From Phyllostachys edulis (lineage: Eukaryota > Streptophyta > Magnoliopsida > Poales > Poaceae), in NCBI GenBank assembly GCA_036346405.1, contig CM070562.1, positions 103,502,999 to 103,566,998 on the forward strand: 64,000 bases of DNA, written 5' to 3'. A program made the translations under genes and the position numbers. Positions 36,639 through 49,272 of this stretch are shown here, piece by piece; position 1 is the stretch's first letter; every line of letters begins with the position of its first letter. Under the pieces are notes generated by a model. That model did not search any database and was not told where the DNA came from. It was given only the letters and a program-made list of their open reading frames with translations.

Positions 36639-36749
36639 TACGAGATTGCACCCGCGGAAATGGTGCACTTGTGAGAGCTAGTAGTACTTGACGATCGAAC
36701 TTGTATTGCTTGTGTTATGGTGATGGAACGGGAAGGCTCCTTGACGCTG

Positions 36750-36757
36750 TATCTATA
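36750..36757 (-). promoter_or_regulatory. TATA box of the first EXORDIUM gene
   Basis: TATAGATA on the minus strand, 112 bp upstream of the ATG at 36638. Confidence 0.65.
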
Positions 36758-36759
36758 GG

Positions 36760-39190
36760 CGCGGCCATGAGTCGTGACTAGTGCGACTTCGCCGATCGTT
36801 CCTATCCTACTACTTGTACGTGCCGCATGGCACATGCATCTGGGGCAGGCAGTATGGCGTGGCGGGCGGGGGACAGTGCGGAGAGGCAGCTATGCGCTGT
36901 GCACCGCACCGCACGCACGCCACCGTGTGTCGCTCTCCGTGCGCGCTCGCTGCGCTGTCCGGTTGCTTCCGGGCACGGTTCCAGATACAATGCCGATGCG
37001 CGCGAGTCAAATTGCCGCATAGTGTACTACTCTATTCCCGTGCATCGGATGATGATTTGACTATGCGGATTCCCGCCACCTATCGATGAACCACAGCTGT
37101 CCGCCGCATGTGACCGCGGAAGGTTCCCAAGAGCAGAGCAGAGCAGCGGATCAGAATTGGTCGTTCTGGCATGTATGATAAGATTTGGTGTCCGAGATAT
37201 GGATATCCTTCAGCGGCGAGCGAGAGTACTCCACGTATGGCGCGGGGGAAGTGCATGCTAACGCCGGCCAAAACGCAGCCCGATGCTTCACTAGTCGCGG
37301 CCGGCGGAGTACCTAATTAGGGCGCTCTGCCTCTGTATGCGCAGTTGCGCACATTTTGCACGATTAACCAACACTACACCACTGGTATATGGGCGAACTC
37401 CGTTGCCCAGGCACGCATGAGCATGACACTCCTACGGCTGGGTTTGGCATGTGATCGAGCGCTTGATTGACCAAAGTTTCGGTGGTGCGGCATGGAGACC
37501 AAGCCGAGATCTTAAGGCACACGTGTCGAGGAGGTGCGCGCACACGTACATGAGCGCATCTGGAGAGGATCGATCTCCAGTGCCCGTGGTGGACCGTGCT
37601 TTTGTTTACAGTCTTGTTGTGGTGACCGCGCATGCAGCGTTTTTTGGTGCTGGGACTGGGAGGGACAAGCTAGTGAGCCACGCTGGATGGAAGGATACAA
37701 AGTTAGCTTTGTAGTTTTAGCCCTGTTTGTTTCGGCTGTGCTTTTCTGAAAAGCGGTTTCGGTTGTCTTCTTGAGGCTTTTAATTTAATAATTTGAGCAG
37801 TTTGGTCTTTTGATTTGATGTTTGGCTATCTGACTTTTAGGTAGACTGACTGTAGCTTCCGAGATGTGAAAAGTCTGAAATACCCTGAGAACAGTGGGGC
37901 CCACGATCAAAGGGTAGGTGTACGGTGGACTGGGTTCACACGGTGTTGGAACTAGGTTTTGGGCTGGGGTGCCACACGGGCATGCTGACGGGGCAGGCAC
38001 GTCAGCGAATGTGTTGACATGGTGCCGACTAGGCGCTGAGGTGGCGCCACGTGGCTCGGCCACATCGTTCCCCAACGGTGGCGCGCGGAGCCCTAGGGCT
38101 CACCGGCGAACGGCGGCACCCCAGTGGCCGGCAAGGGTAGCATTGGGTAGAGGAGGTCACAGTGAGTCCGGTGCGCTAGGTTTCGGGGACGCGGCGCCAA
38201 GGGGAAGCCGACGGCGAGGGCAAACAATGGCGGCGGCGTGGCAAGTGGCGGCGGGCCAGGTGAAAGTGAAGGGTGCGCCCGGAGGTTTTGGGCAAAGGGG
38301 AAGTGTGCACGAGGAAGCCCTCGGTTTGGCTCACCTGGAGGTGAGGTCGGAGGCAGCGGAGGAGGCTTGGCGGCGGCGAGCTTCACGGCCGGCGGCGGCT
38401 CTTCGCGAAATCCGGCGAAATCGAAGCGAGAGGGATTGAGTGAATCGGGGGAAAGGCTAGAGGAGCTCGAGGTGCATTCAGTGTGCACCTTTATAGGGCT
38501 CGGGAAGAAATCGCAAGGATTTGACGAGGCTTGAGCCGACGGCCATGGCAGCGGGAGGTACGCGCGAGGAAGAAGGGGTCGGAGACGTTGACAGGGCGGG
38601 CCCACATGGCAGCGGAAGCGAGAGGAGGGAGAAAGCGAGAAAAGGCGCGACGTATGAAACCGTCTGATTTTGATCGGACGGTCCAAAACGATTTGATCGT
38701 TCGGACCGTCCGAACGGCTCATTAAGACCGGACCGTCTAATCTTGATCGGACGGTCCACGATGATTTTGACGTTCGGACCGCCGAACATCACGAGAGATC
38801 TGTTCGTACATTTTTGATCGCACGGTCGACAAGAGCGGACCGCGCGGGCGAAGCGAGCCAGGAGGCTGGGCCGCGGGGATGAACAGGAGAGTGTGGGCCG
38901 GGAAATTTTGGCCTAAAGAAAAGGAGTTTAAAAGCATTTTGAATAGAATAAATACCAGAAAACGAAAAGGATTTTTAGAAAATAGTTAAAGCCGTCCAAA
39001 AATTCTAGGAAAATTCACAGAAATCCCTGGAATTATTTAGAACTTAATAAAAATACTTTTAGCTATACTTTAGCTTTTAATTTTGAAAATAAAATATATT
39101 TTAAATTAGGGACAAGAGGAAAAACCATTTCTAAATTCCAGAAAATCCAAGAAAAGTCTTAAAACATTTAACGACAAATTTCTATAGATG
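36760..39190. other. EXORDIUM promoter region and degenerate repeat DNA
   Basis: 36760-37720 is the upstream region of the first EXORDIUM gene; no gene seen. 37930-38520 is GC-rich with composition-driven open frames. 38660-38790 has several copies of a palindromic word near TTCGGACCGTCCGAAC or GATCGGACGGTCCA, also found at 34210-34480, which suggests shared repeat-family DNA, probably LTR-derived. 38930-39190 is AT-rich. Confidence 0.5.
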
Positions 39191-39772
39191 TTGAGGCATC
39201 CTAAACTACTTGTGAGCAAGTTTCACTGATCCTCTAGATATCAAATATACCTTACCAATCTCAATTAAGTCATAAAACTGATCAAACACCGAATTGAAGC
39301 ATTTATTAAAACAAATAATTATTACAAACATCACTAAAATCAGACCAATTTACTTGCCTGGCAAAACAACAAATAATTGAAACTGTTATAAAAAAGGGAC
39401 ATGTATGCAGCATTGTTATCAAAAAGGGACATGTGAAGCACAATTAACAAAAAAGTGAAAGTATGCACAAGTAATCAGCTATCAAAAAGAGACATGTGAA
39501 GCACAATTAACACACAACAAACTTGTTATCCCAAATCATTTACCACTTCAACATCATCAGCATTGCAAGAACTTCCACAACAAGATGCTCCAGATCATGG
39601 GAAGACATGTTCAGAACATTAAACTATGTAATATTTCATACTACCAAAGCTATTAATTGGCAAGTACTACATACAAAATACTACATATATCTTCCATCTA
39701 TCCTATCGCCATGCTACGAAAGCCGTGATACTACATACAAAATGCTACATATATCTTCCATCTATCCTATCA

Positions 39773-40666
39773 TCATGCTACCAAAGTCGTTGCAATAGCG
39801 TCACGAAGGTCGATCATGTCAACATCATCCATAGCACTTGTAACATTATGTGCACTGTGGTTAGTGGACATATCCCCGTCCACGTAATTTTCATTCCTCT
39901 GTGCACGAGCAAAATCATTATCAACAATAGCACTGTCTCGAATAAAATTATGCAAAGCCATTGTTGCAACGATAATTTTCTTTTGCTTGTCTTCGTGATA
40001 ACTTGGAATTTTCAGTAGAATATGCCACTTCATCTTCCAAATGCCGAACGTACGCTCAATAACATTTCGAAGGGGAGAGTGGTGGTAATTGAACACCTCT
40101 TTCAATCCAAGCGGTGTACCACCGTTAGGAATTCGGTACATGATACCTTTGGTTCTTGTAGGGAGCTAGATAACCTTTGCGGTTGGGGTATCCGGAATCC
40201 ACTAGATAGTACTTTCCTATAATTCAAATCGAATATATTATTTACCCACGTATGAAAGTACCTTATTGGAAAATGGTAACAAGGAAAGTACCTTCTAGAA
40301 GGTGTGGAAAGCAGTCCTTGTACGTTAACAAGGTATCAAGTAATATGCGTGTGTCGTGTGCAGACCCTGGCCAACTAGTGCAAACAAAAGTGAACCTCAT
40401 GTCGAAATCACAAACAGTCATGACATTCTGACTAGTGTATCCGTGCCGGTTGAAATGCATAGGTTGTTTCTCGCATGGCACCGTCACAGGTATATGTGTC
40501 CCATCTATAGCACCGATGCAATTATGAAAGTGAGGGGAAAACCTAGCCTCTCTTAGTCTTGGATGCACTGTTGAGAATTCTGGATTTGTGGGCTTTATGT
40601 TGTCAATACCAAGACGGTACACACATTCCAGGAACAGTTTCTTGTCGATTAATCTATTGGTTTTTC
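39773..40666 (-). pseudogene. PIF/Harbinger transposase pseudogene (DDE_Tnp_4)
   Basis: Two blocks joined by a 75-bp GT-AG intron (40291-40217). The upstream block contains HNCIGAIDGTHIPVTVP with the first catalytic Asp and TSWPGSAHDTRILLD; the downstream block starts GKYYLVDSGYPNRKGYLAPY with the second Asp and includes LRNVIERTFGIWKMKWHILL with the catalytic Glu. A frameshift near 40130-40140 separates these two parts of the second block, and the N-terminal region is missing beyond a stop near 40667. DNA-cutting function is therefore lost. Elements of this family can move Tourist MITEs; three are in this window, though nothing shows this copy moved them. I could not find its terminal repeats. 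Confidence 0.88.
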
Positions 40667-40966
40667 ATTCGCTCAACTATTTACTCTGAAAGTTCCATAA
40701 TTTTTCCTGGACATATCACAGGAATGTACAGTTCCTGATCTAATCTTGAATGAATGCACGATCTGATCTAATCTCGAAGCATTCACTTACGAAATAGGTT
40801 GCAAGTTTCACAAAACCACGCTGCTGTGTGCATGAACCTGATGGAAAAAATTTCATTCCACAGAGTCAGCACTGTTTACAGTTAAATCAGGTGTAAAGTT
40901 ATCGGCTGCGTGCATTCCACCTTTGACAAAGCAGCCTGTCGCATGCCCAGGGTATGGAACTATTTA

Positions 40967-42463
40967 GGAAAAAGTCCAGCTTACTCTCTCGAACTATCAG
41001 AAAAGTCTGGTTTTCCCCCTGAACTACAAAACCGGTTATTTAACCCCCCAAACTTGTCAAATCCGGTCATTTAGCCCCTTATGCCGGTTTGGATGGGCGG
41101 TTTTGCTGATGTGGCAGTGATTGTCCAAGTCAGCATCCACATGGCATCCACATCAACATCTTCTTGCTAGTTCTTCCTCTCCCCATTTCCTCAAATCTCC
41201 TCACCTCCCTTTCCGCCGCCGCTCTCCTGGAGCTCTTGGCCCGCGCCGCCCTCTGCTCAGCCAGGCCGGTGGCCGCCTCCTCCTATCTCTGGCTCGACTC
41301 CTCCCCCTCCGACCTCCAGCTGCCAGCGCCACATCCCCACTCCGTTGACGCCTGCCTCTCTTTCCCCATTCCAACCCACATGGATTTCACCATCACCGGC
41401 GTCGCGGCGTGCCGGCCCGGCGAGGTAGCCAGCGGCGACGCAGCTGCTACAACACCGGTTCATCGCGTGGTGTTGCGGATGGTCTGCCACAGCATTCCTG
41501 GTGGCGTCGGGTGGTGGGCGCGGTCGTGCTGCACGGTGGAGACGCCGTGGGAGGGCCCAATGGTGGCCTCGACGTCGATGAGGAGCACGTAGCGGTCGTA
41601 GGAGCCGAGGAGGAGGAGGAAGGGACCGCCGTCGAGGCCCGCCATCGAGAAGCCAACGGTCCATGGGCACACACTGCGCCTTGTGCACGCGCTGGAGCGA
41701 TGGTTAGCGCGCACCGCAAACGGAGGATCTCGTCTCGCGCCGCGTCTCCTCCGCCTCACCGCGTGGGAGCACAAGCGAGAGCTAGCCGTCGCTATCACCG
41801 GTGGCCGCCTCGATCTTGGGCTTCTTCGTGGCCGCCGCCGCCTCGCAACGCCCATCCACCACCATGAAGAGGTTCGCCGGGTGGGGCTTCGCCTCCGGGA
41901 GGCTCCACTCGAATTCCGAGAGGAGCGGGCAGCCACCCCCACCACCGAGGGGGCGCGCGGCAAAGGGATGGTGGGAGGCGGCAGGGGCGAGCGCGAGAGA
42001 GAGTTCGTGGGCGTTGGTGGCGACAAGGAGGCGACGGCCCTCGGCAGGGTCGCGTCGCACCCGTGGCAAATCCTAGAGCGATGCCCATCTCAACGTGGCC
42101 CACGCCGGAGCGCAGTCGGGTCCGACTTGGTGCCCCTCCTCCGTTGAACTGTGCCAGGGCAAATCTGGCAATCAGAGAGAGAGAGAGAGAGATGGAGGAT
42201 TGGGGATAGGAATAGAGAGAGATGGAGATGAAAAGGTGATGTGAGAGATGACTAGGAGCGCCACGTATCCATTTAGTATGACACATCCGCAAAACCACTC
42301 TAAATGCGGCCACGTCAGCAAAACCGCCCATCCAAACCGGCCCGAGGGGTTAAATGACCGGATTTGACAAGTTTGGGGGGGTTAAATAACCGGTTTTGTA
42401 GTTCAGGGGGAGGGGAGAACCAGACTTTTCTGATAGTTCGAGGGAGTAAATTGGACTTTTTCC
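40967..42463. mobile_element. Mutator-like element with 9-bp TSD, GC-rich cargo
   Basis: Long inverted ends of about 150-180 bp start GGAAAAAGTCCAGCTTACTC (left) and GGAAAAAGTCCAATTTACTC (inverse of right). The 9-bp duplication AACTATTTA is perfect on both sides (40958-40966, 42464-42472). No transposase is present. The interior 41160-42160 is strongly GC-rich, unlike the ends, and has long open frames on both strands, including a minus-strand stretch with LLSEFEWSLPEAKPHPANLF. That pattern fits a Pack-MULE carrying host gene DNA; I do not recognise the source gene. Confidence 0.92.
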
Positions 42464-42506
42464 AACTATTTACTACTAGAGCCCTGCGCAGGCGTTCGCG
42501 CGCCTG

Positions 42507-43486
42507 TATGAAACGATGCTTATATCATTTTTTTCTAGCTATCGAAGCTACCTCTAGAATTATATTGGATTGTGAAGATAACTGTGTGTATACAAGATGA
42601 TATATGATGCATGGAGCAAACATACAGAGATAAAGATGTGTTTAAGACGATTATTGAAAGCTAGATGTATATGTAACAATAAACGTTTCAAAAAGTTGAA
42701 TAGCTTTACTCTGCAGTTTCGTTGAAGATAAATAGAAAAATGATGACTGAAATTGTGAACAAACTGTATGAAGAAAGTATAGCAAAGTCATATGACGTGC
42801 AGTCTAGGAGCATATATAGGAAGATCATAATATTACAGGACAAACATAGAGTACACCATATGTTTATAAGAGTAGATTGCATAAAAGAAAAAGCAGCGGA
42901 TGATGTAGCAGAGCACAAAATACGAATTTCTAAGGTAGAAGCCAAATGTTAGCTATGTTGTGGCACCATTCTTTGTCAGAGTGACTGTCCAAAGATAGAA
43001 ATGTTTCGAATTCAATAAGGATGTTTATTGACGACGTTATGGACAATATACCTACAAACAAGTATAAACAAGTACTCATACACAAACAAGTACAGACAAG
43101 CACAAACAAGTACATTTATTCTCCTTTCTGCATCCCGTTCAAACCTCTACTTTCCCCATACATACTGAATAAGTGTCGTGTGGCTGCATCGTATTGTGTA
43201 TGAGTTGTTGTACACTATATGAGAGGGCAAGCGTAATACTGTTAGACGTGTATATACAAGACGAAAATAACTACGAACGGGAAAATAAGTATATATATTC
43301 TACCTGGTATATATCCAGCGTGAAGCCTTATCATCTAGGTGGCTCTTTTTCCAGCGGCAAGTGCTGCGAATGCTATTGCATATGGACTTACTCCTACACA
43401 AAATAGTAGATTTTCACATCAGCAAACGGACAATTACATATTGGTGAGCACATGACAATGAAACCTATGCAAGAGCATGTTTCGAC
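42507..43486. other. Spacer inside the candidate Helitron
   Basis: No exon of the MHX C-terminal half is found here, although the upstream exons stop just above. A tract of ACAAACAAGTA units at about 43045-43115 is simple sequence. Confidence 0.45.
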
Positions 43487-44244
43487 CTGTGACGTAGCTT
43501 ATCTGATCTGTAAGCTTAGAAACCCCATAGGCAATACCACTTATGAAGACCAGGGAGCAAATAAAGGCAATCCAACCACGTGCAATTTGATATGTGGGCA
43601 CAAAAGCAAACAATAATTTCCGAGGAGCAACGATCGAGTTCAAAAAGATTCTAATGAATCTTAGGCAGATGGAGTCCATCTTCCTTGACTCTGGACTCTC
43701 CAACTGCATATATTAACAAAATCACTTAATATGCCAGATGCTGTGAAAGCAAATTGTTCTTGTTTTCAGTCAATGCTGGTGTATTCTGAAGACCGACAAA
43801 ATGAGTATGGTTTAGGTGTCAATGCTAGTGAACACAGATAGGATGAAACTACGAACGCAAGGCTGCAATGATAGGCATGTAGCAAACACTATTAAACAAA
43901 GAAAAAGAATGCTTGTTTTTCCTATTTTGCCTTGGTGATAAATTAGAACTGCTAAACCCAAAATAGCAGAGGATACGGGAGAAGGGGTACATACAATTAA
44001 TTTCAACAAGATATTATGTAATAGATAAAGTTCTCCCAACAGTATATGTATATAGTTTCACTAAATGGGCAACTAAAAATAAATTTCTAAATTGTATGCA
44101 GCCAAAAGTCTAGAACATGCTTCTCAATCTTGACAATCTCTGATTGTTATGTACTTGTTGGCCAGCAAAATAAATGGTACAAGTTTAACTACATTAATCC
44201 CAATAGCTGAAATGAGTTGCTGACACAAGGTTTGAGCCAAATTT

Positions 44245-44508
44245 AAACAAGAAACGACATTGACAAACTATGTAATAGAGTAGCAAGGAGTTAAATTACC
44301 GTCACAACATGAACAAATTGTTCCCACCAAATTAAAAGTTAGTAAGTATCCTCCTGTGTGTTCTTTACCACAATGTAAACAAGAAACGGTATTGACAAAC
44401 TATGTAATAGAGTAACATTGAATTAAATTACGTCACAACATCAACAAATTGTTCCCAAAAAATTAAAAGCCAGTAAGTACCTCTTGTGTGTTCTTTACTA
44501 CACGATTC
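44245..44508. repeat. 132-bp tandem duplication covering an MHX splice donor
   Basis: Units start at 44245 and 44377 (AAACAAGAAACG). Each unit carries one copy of the exon end KNTQE and its GT donor on the minus strand, so the fragment has a duplicated 3' exon edge. The unit nearer the exon is the one joined to the complete 28-codon exon. Confidence 0.75.
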
Positions 44509-44868
44509 GTCATTGACGATTCTACTGTATCATTTTCTGGAACAGGATGATACGCTGTGGATGCCTAATTATATAAGAAATTACTTTCAAAATAATTCAA
44601 CAAATCGCCTTTTATCAGAACGATGGCGAGGAATATTCATGGACGGGCGATCGCATAAACCACAACTATCATTCCAAATATCTCCCATGAATATAAATGT
44701 ATTTTTAAAGAAGAGATAAATCAGTGTAATCCCAAAATACCACATAACTGCTAGAGTGCTAATTCAACCCAAGTTTGAAATAGGAAAACCAGATATCAGA
44801 TGAAAAGCAAAACACTATATACTGAAAGGCACTTATTTATTTTACTACACTATGAATGTGTTCAGATT

Positions 44869-46412
44869 TGTAACACTCCCGTTTTCGAACGGGAATAGTG
44901 TTTACCATTTGGTTTTCGTTTTCAATCGTATTTCAAATTAGCTTATGGTCTCAAAATCTCCTAGCTTCTATCTAAGCTCGGGTTTGTGTTTCAAACCTTT
45001 TTGCAATTCCCGAATTCAAATTCAAGTTTGAATTCTCCTTTTCGGTTTTGAGCCCTTTTTTCACTTTGCCCCTCTTTTCCTTGGGCTCAGCCCATGCCTC
45101 CTTTGGGCCCCGGCCCCTTTTCCTTTCCCCTTCTTGGCCCACCTGGCCCAGCACCTCTTCGGCCCACCTCCTCCATTCTACCTCCTTGGCCTAGCAGCCC
45201 CCTGCCTACCCCTTCTTCTCCACTCGGTCACTAACCACGAGTGTCGCCTGCGCCGTGACGCCACTCCCTGACGCCACCTCGTGCTCCTGCCTATGCCTCT
45301 ATGCCACCACCTGCTCCCGCCTACTCCTCTGACCGCCCGCAACCCCGGTGCCCTCCTCCTCGCCTTGTCACGTCAACCGCGTCACGCCATGACGCCATGC
45401 CCGGCCAGCGCGCCGTGGTCGCTATGACCGCGTCGCCCCGTCTTGTCGACCACCTGCTTCAGCCATCGATTTCTTCACCGCCCGCGTCAGCAAAGCCCCA
45501 CCTCGTCGCATCACTGCCCGCTCAAGTCGCCGCCGCGCCCAAAGCTCGCCAGTGCGCCTATGTTGGCCGTCTCGGGACCGCACGCACACCCAAGCCCCTC
45601 CAATGGCTTCCACCCCCTCCCTTGCCTATAAGAAGCTTCCCTCCTCCCCCTGGACCTCCCCCACGTTGCCCCTTTTGTTGTCTAGTAAGTCCACCCGAAA
45701 ATCTCCGCATTTCCCCCTTTCGGCCAAGCCGCATCCGCCGGCGTCTAGCTGCTCTGGCGCCGCCTCCACCGCGCCGCCCCTGTCACTGCGCGCCCCCATC
45801 GCCAAGGAGGCCTTCCCCCAAAGGGATTTGGCTTTAGGCCACCACCGTCGCTGTACTCGGCCATCTCCTCCAACTCCGACCGCCTCCTTCCCGGCCACCA
45901 TACCTCTCCGGCCCCCTTTGTTGACCTGGTAGGTTCGCCTCCCCGAGCTCTTCCCCATGCTTGCCCTCCCCGACTCAGGACACCGCCAGAGCTCCCTTGC
46001 CACCACCACCGTCGCCTTCGCCTAGGTGTGGGCTATCCATTTTGGCCGCTCCCCGCCTCCGCACTCCTCCTCACTTGTGTGAAGCTATAGCCGCCAACAG
46101 TAGTGAAGCCCTCCGTCTTTGGCACACTCAGACAACCCTATTCATTCATAATCATTAACCCTAATCACTGTCCTAAAAGCTAAACAATTATTAGCACTAA
46201 TAATTGCCGGCTTAAATGCCCCCTAGACTCACTACCTCATGGGCCCGAGCAACAACGAACACCGGTTTTTCCTCCCCTGTGACCGTCAAGTGGGCCCCTC
46301 CACAGTGTGCACCCAGTGCACCATGGACCAGTGCACAGTGCATGTTGACGTACCGGTCCATGCATTGTGCACATGGACCGAACACTATTCATGGGTCCCA
46401 CATGTCAGTGGG

Positions 46413-46449
<37 letters not shown>

Positions 46450-48481
46450 CGATTTAATTCCAATTCAAACTTCGGAAGCTTCGTTCTCCTCCGTTCTAAC
46501 TCCAAAAATTATGAAATTTGTTTCTAAAATTTTGTAAATTCAAGATCTTGCTTATGGCACTGGTCTTGTTTAGTTTGGAGTTCATTTGTTATTCTTTTTG
46601 TATTTATTTGCTCTCTTTGGTTGTTTGTGCCTTTTTCCAATACGTTCGTCCGAATAGAATTTGAAGGCGTGGGAGATCTCCAACTTGATCAAGCATAAGA
46701 CTATCAAGACTCTCTTGCTTTTAACCAAGATGAGTCGATACTTTGATCATTTTGAGCCTACATTTTATGTAAATTATATTCATTTAAATTACCAAAATTG
46801 CATGCTTTAATTCTTTAATCAAATGTGTATTAAATCTCAAGGTAGTTAATTACCCATTTGATGATTAATTAATTATTATGCCATCCATTGATAATTGAAT
46901 CCATTATTCCATGTCACCCTAGTAACTATGTGGTAAATACTAGTATATGTTGTACTTAAGCGACATGCTAGTCTTGCTTAAGTACCAGGGCATTAAAATG
47001 CCCTAATCATTATCTATTCAAACATGACATAGTTTTGGGCAGTGGGGGTCCATGACTGAAGTGAATGAGATAATTTTGTTTTACTCCTCAAAACCCTAAT
47101 AGCTTACTATTACCACATCTAGGCGGATGGAATAGTGGTGGGTGCCGTTGGGGCACGAGAGTGGTTGGTATATGGAATGAACCGTCGGGATGAATTAAGG
47201 ACTTAATCTTGTTATGACCTCCCGTGTAAAACAAGTACAACTATAAGTCTGCAAAGTACAACTTGGCTTAGTAAATTTATTAAACCCTGAATGTCATCTC
47301 GCTGGATGGATAATGGGAACATGCAAGCGCGTGATACGTCCGGCTTGAATGGGACACCGATACAAGGTGAAGTTGCCAGTCACTGTGGTGTAGTACAACT
47401 ACTCTAGATCACCGAGGTAAACATCTCGTACAACGTATGGGCGTAACCCCATATGGGTGAAATGACGAAAGGGGTGAGATAATTTGAAAGGTTACTGTGA
47501 CGATCACTCAATCACATGACTACGGAATCATGTGGGGTAACGAGTATGATTATCTCTTGTGGGTATAGTGTACAACCTCTGCAGAGTCTAAACTGTTTAA
47601 ACAGCCGTGCCTATGGTCAAAGGTGGACATGAGAACTTGCTAGAGTTAGTTTTATTTCAAAAACATTTGTGGGCGGTATGAAAATCAGGTCGGGCTCACC
47701 TAGCCCTGAGATTAGATTTTTCCTGAGCTGTCGAGCTCAGTGGTGTTAGTAATGGAGGTAGCTCCAATCAAAAGAAGCATAAGGAAGAGTTTCCGACGGA
47801 GGGAACCTTTGCTGTCATTTAATATTGCACAATTACTCTCTTTAATAAAATATAATTTGGTTAAAAATGCTAAGTGATAGGAATTTGTAATTATGATAAT
47901 TAAAAATGTTGTTTTAGCAAATAAAAGAACCCAAGCCATCCTTGTTAAGCCATGCATGTATATTATTGCATCTTGTGTGTTGGCTCGCGAGCACGGAAGT
48001 TGTGCTCATTCTCGCTCACCCCCAAACCCTTCAGATAATGTGGACCAAGGAGATCATGCCTACTTTGAAGACCCAGAAGTCGACGGACAAGGAAACGATG
48101 AAGAGTAGTCTAGGTCTCGCCTCAGTCTAGTGGACTCATTGGTACTTGCGTACAACTGATATTATCCAACTCTGGGTTAATATCAGTCGTACACAAGTTA
48201 CCCCAGTTGCTTGCCTGTGGAGAGATGAGCTCTACCCTTTTGCTTCCGCTTTAGTTTACGTTGCTTTCATGTAATGTAACCAATTTGGCCTATTCGGCCC
48301 TTTTGTAAAACTTGATCTGACGTGGTCTATGGTACTCTGTTGTTTGTAATATATTTGAATAGTTTAGTTCATGCCATGTATGAAATGATTTAGCATTGTG
48401 CTTGTGAGTGTTATCTACTGATCCAGGGAACAACATAGTATTTTCACAGAGGATTTGGATTTAGGAAATCCGGGTCCGACA
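44869..48481. mobile_element. 3.6-kb solo LTR with perfect 5-bp TSD
   Basis: Starts TGTAACACTCCCGTTTTCG and ends ATCCGGGTCCGACA. AGATT occurs on both sides (44864-44868 and 48482-48486). No gag or pol inside. The ends and unusual length fit Tekay/Del-type gypsy LTRs. A GC-rich leader-like block is at 45060-46080 and a (CT)n tract at 46413-46441. It lies in an intron of the MHX fragment. Confidence 0.85.
46413..46441. repeat. (CT)n microsatellite
   Basis: About 14 CT units inside the solo LTR. Confidence 0.95.
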
Positions 48482-49272
48482 AGATTGCACTCATTGCAGC
48501 GACACGGTAAGAATTTCAGTCCATTCAATACAACAATAACCACAAAATCGAAACTGCATACCTCCATTATTGTCGCCAGGGTATGTCCCACCACTAATCT
48601 CATCATAGTGGTTGTCACAATCAACTGAAGCATCTTCGACTGGAACCTAATCTTCAAGTCTCTCACCTCTTACCCTAATTGCAACAAATAAAATTACAAA
48701 TATCAGAAAAGTCCATCATCAACCTGTAACTTGGCCACAGTAAAGATTAGATAAGCAAAAATATTTAGGGATTAGAACAATATAAATGGATTGACACATA
48801 TGGCCACCGCTTATCCTGCGCATATGCATGAAGTAGAAGCAATCCATACTGTAAGGCTGTAAACAAGGCCTCCCAGAGGGTGATAACTCTAGGCATCAAA
48901 ACCTGTACAAGGTGCAAAGTGCATATTGTGACAAAATGTACTTACCAATTAGTACTTACAAGTAGATAGCTGCGTGCAACCAGAAGGGATATATAATAGA
49001 AGCAACCAATTGGCGCCATCTTTATCCTCGAGGATCCCCTCCCAAAACAATTTTTTTTTCCTAATAAGAGTGCAAACTCGAATCAAGGAACAAGACATTA
49101 AGGGAAAGAAAAGCAACCTAGACATTCAGGGATAAGCGATGGGCAAAATGGCACTGATAACTAAGAAGTATCAAGAACAAATTGGGATAGCCATGGCCGA
49201 AAAAAGAAAGACGCGCCACATGCAAACTGAAGACAACAAAAGATAACTGATCCTCAACCGAACTCACATGAC

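Larger units (their letters stand above)
43487..48674 (-). pseudogene. MHX-type Mg2+/H+ exchanger gene fragment, broken
   Basis: Three exons with good splice sites match the middle of plant MHX, a vacuolar Mg/Zn-proton exchanger of the Ca2+:cation antiporter superfamily. In order: 48674-48562 reads RGERLED-stop-VPVEDASVDC, where the stop (TAG) stands where the family has Trp; 44564-44481 reads ASTAYHPVPENDTVESSMTN; 43703-43487 reads LESPESRKMDSICLRF and then FVPTYQIARGWIAFICSLVF with the following ISGIAYGVSKLTDQ transmembrane region. The N-terminal membrane half, one linker exon (phases of the first two exons do not join) and all exons after YVTG are missing. A solo LTR sits in the intron between the first two exons. 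Not functional. The family assignment rests on remembered conserved motifs. Confidence 0.75.
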
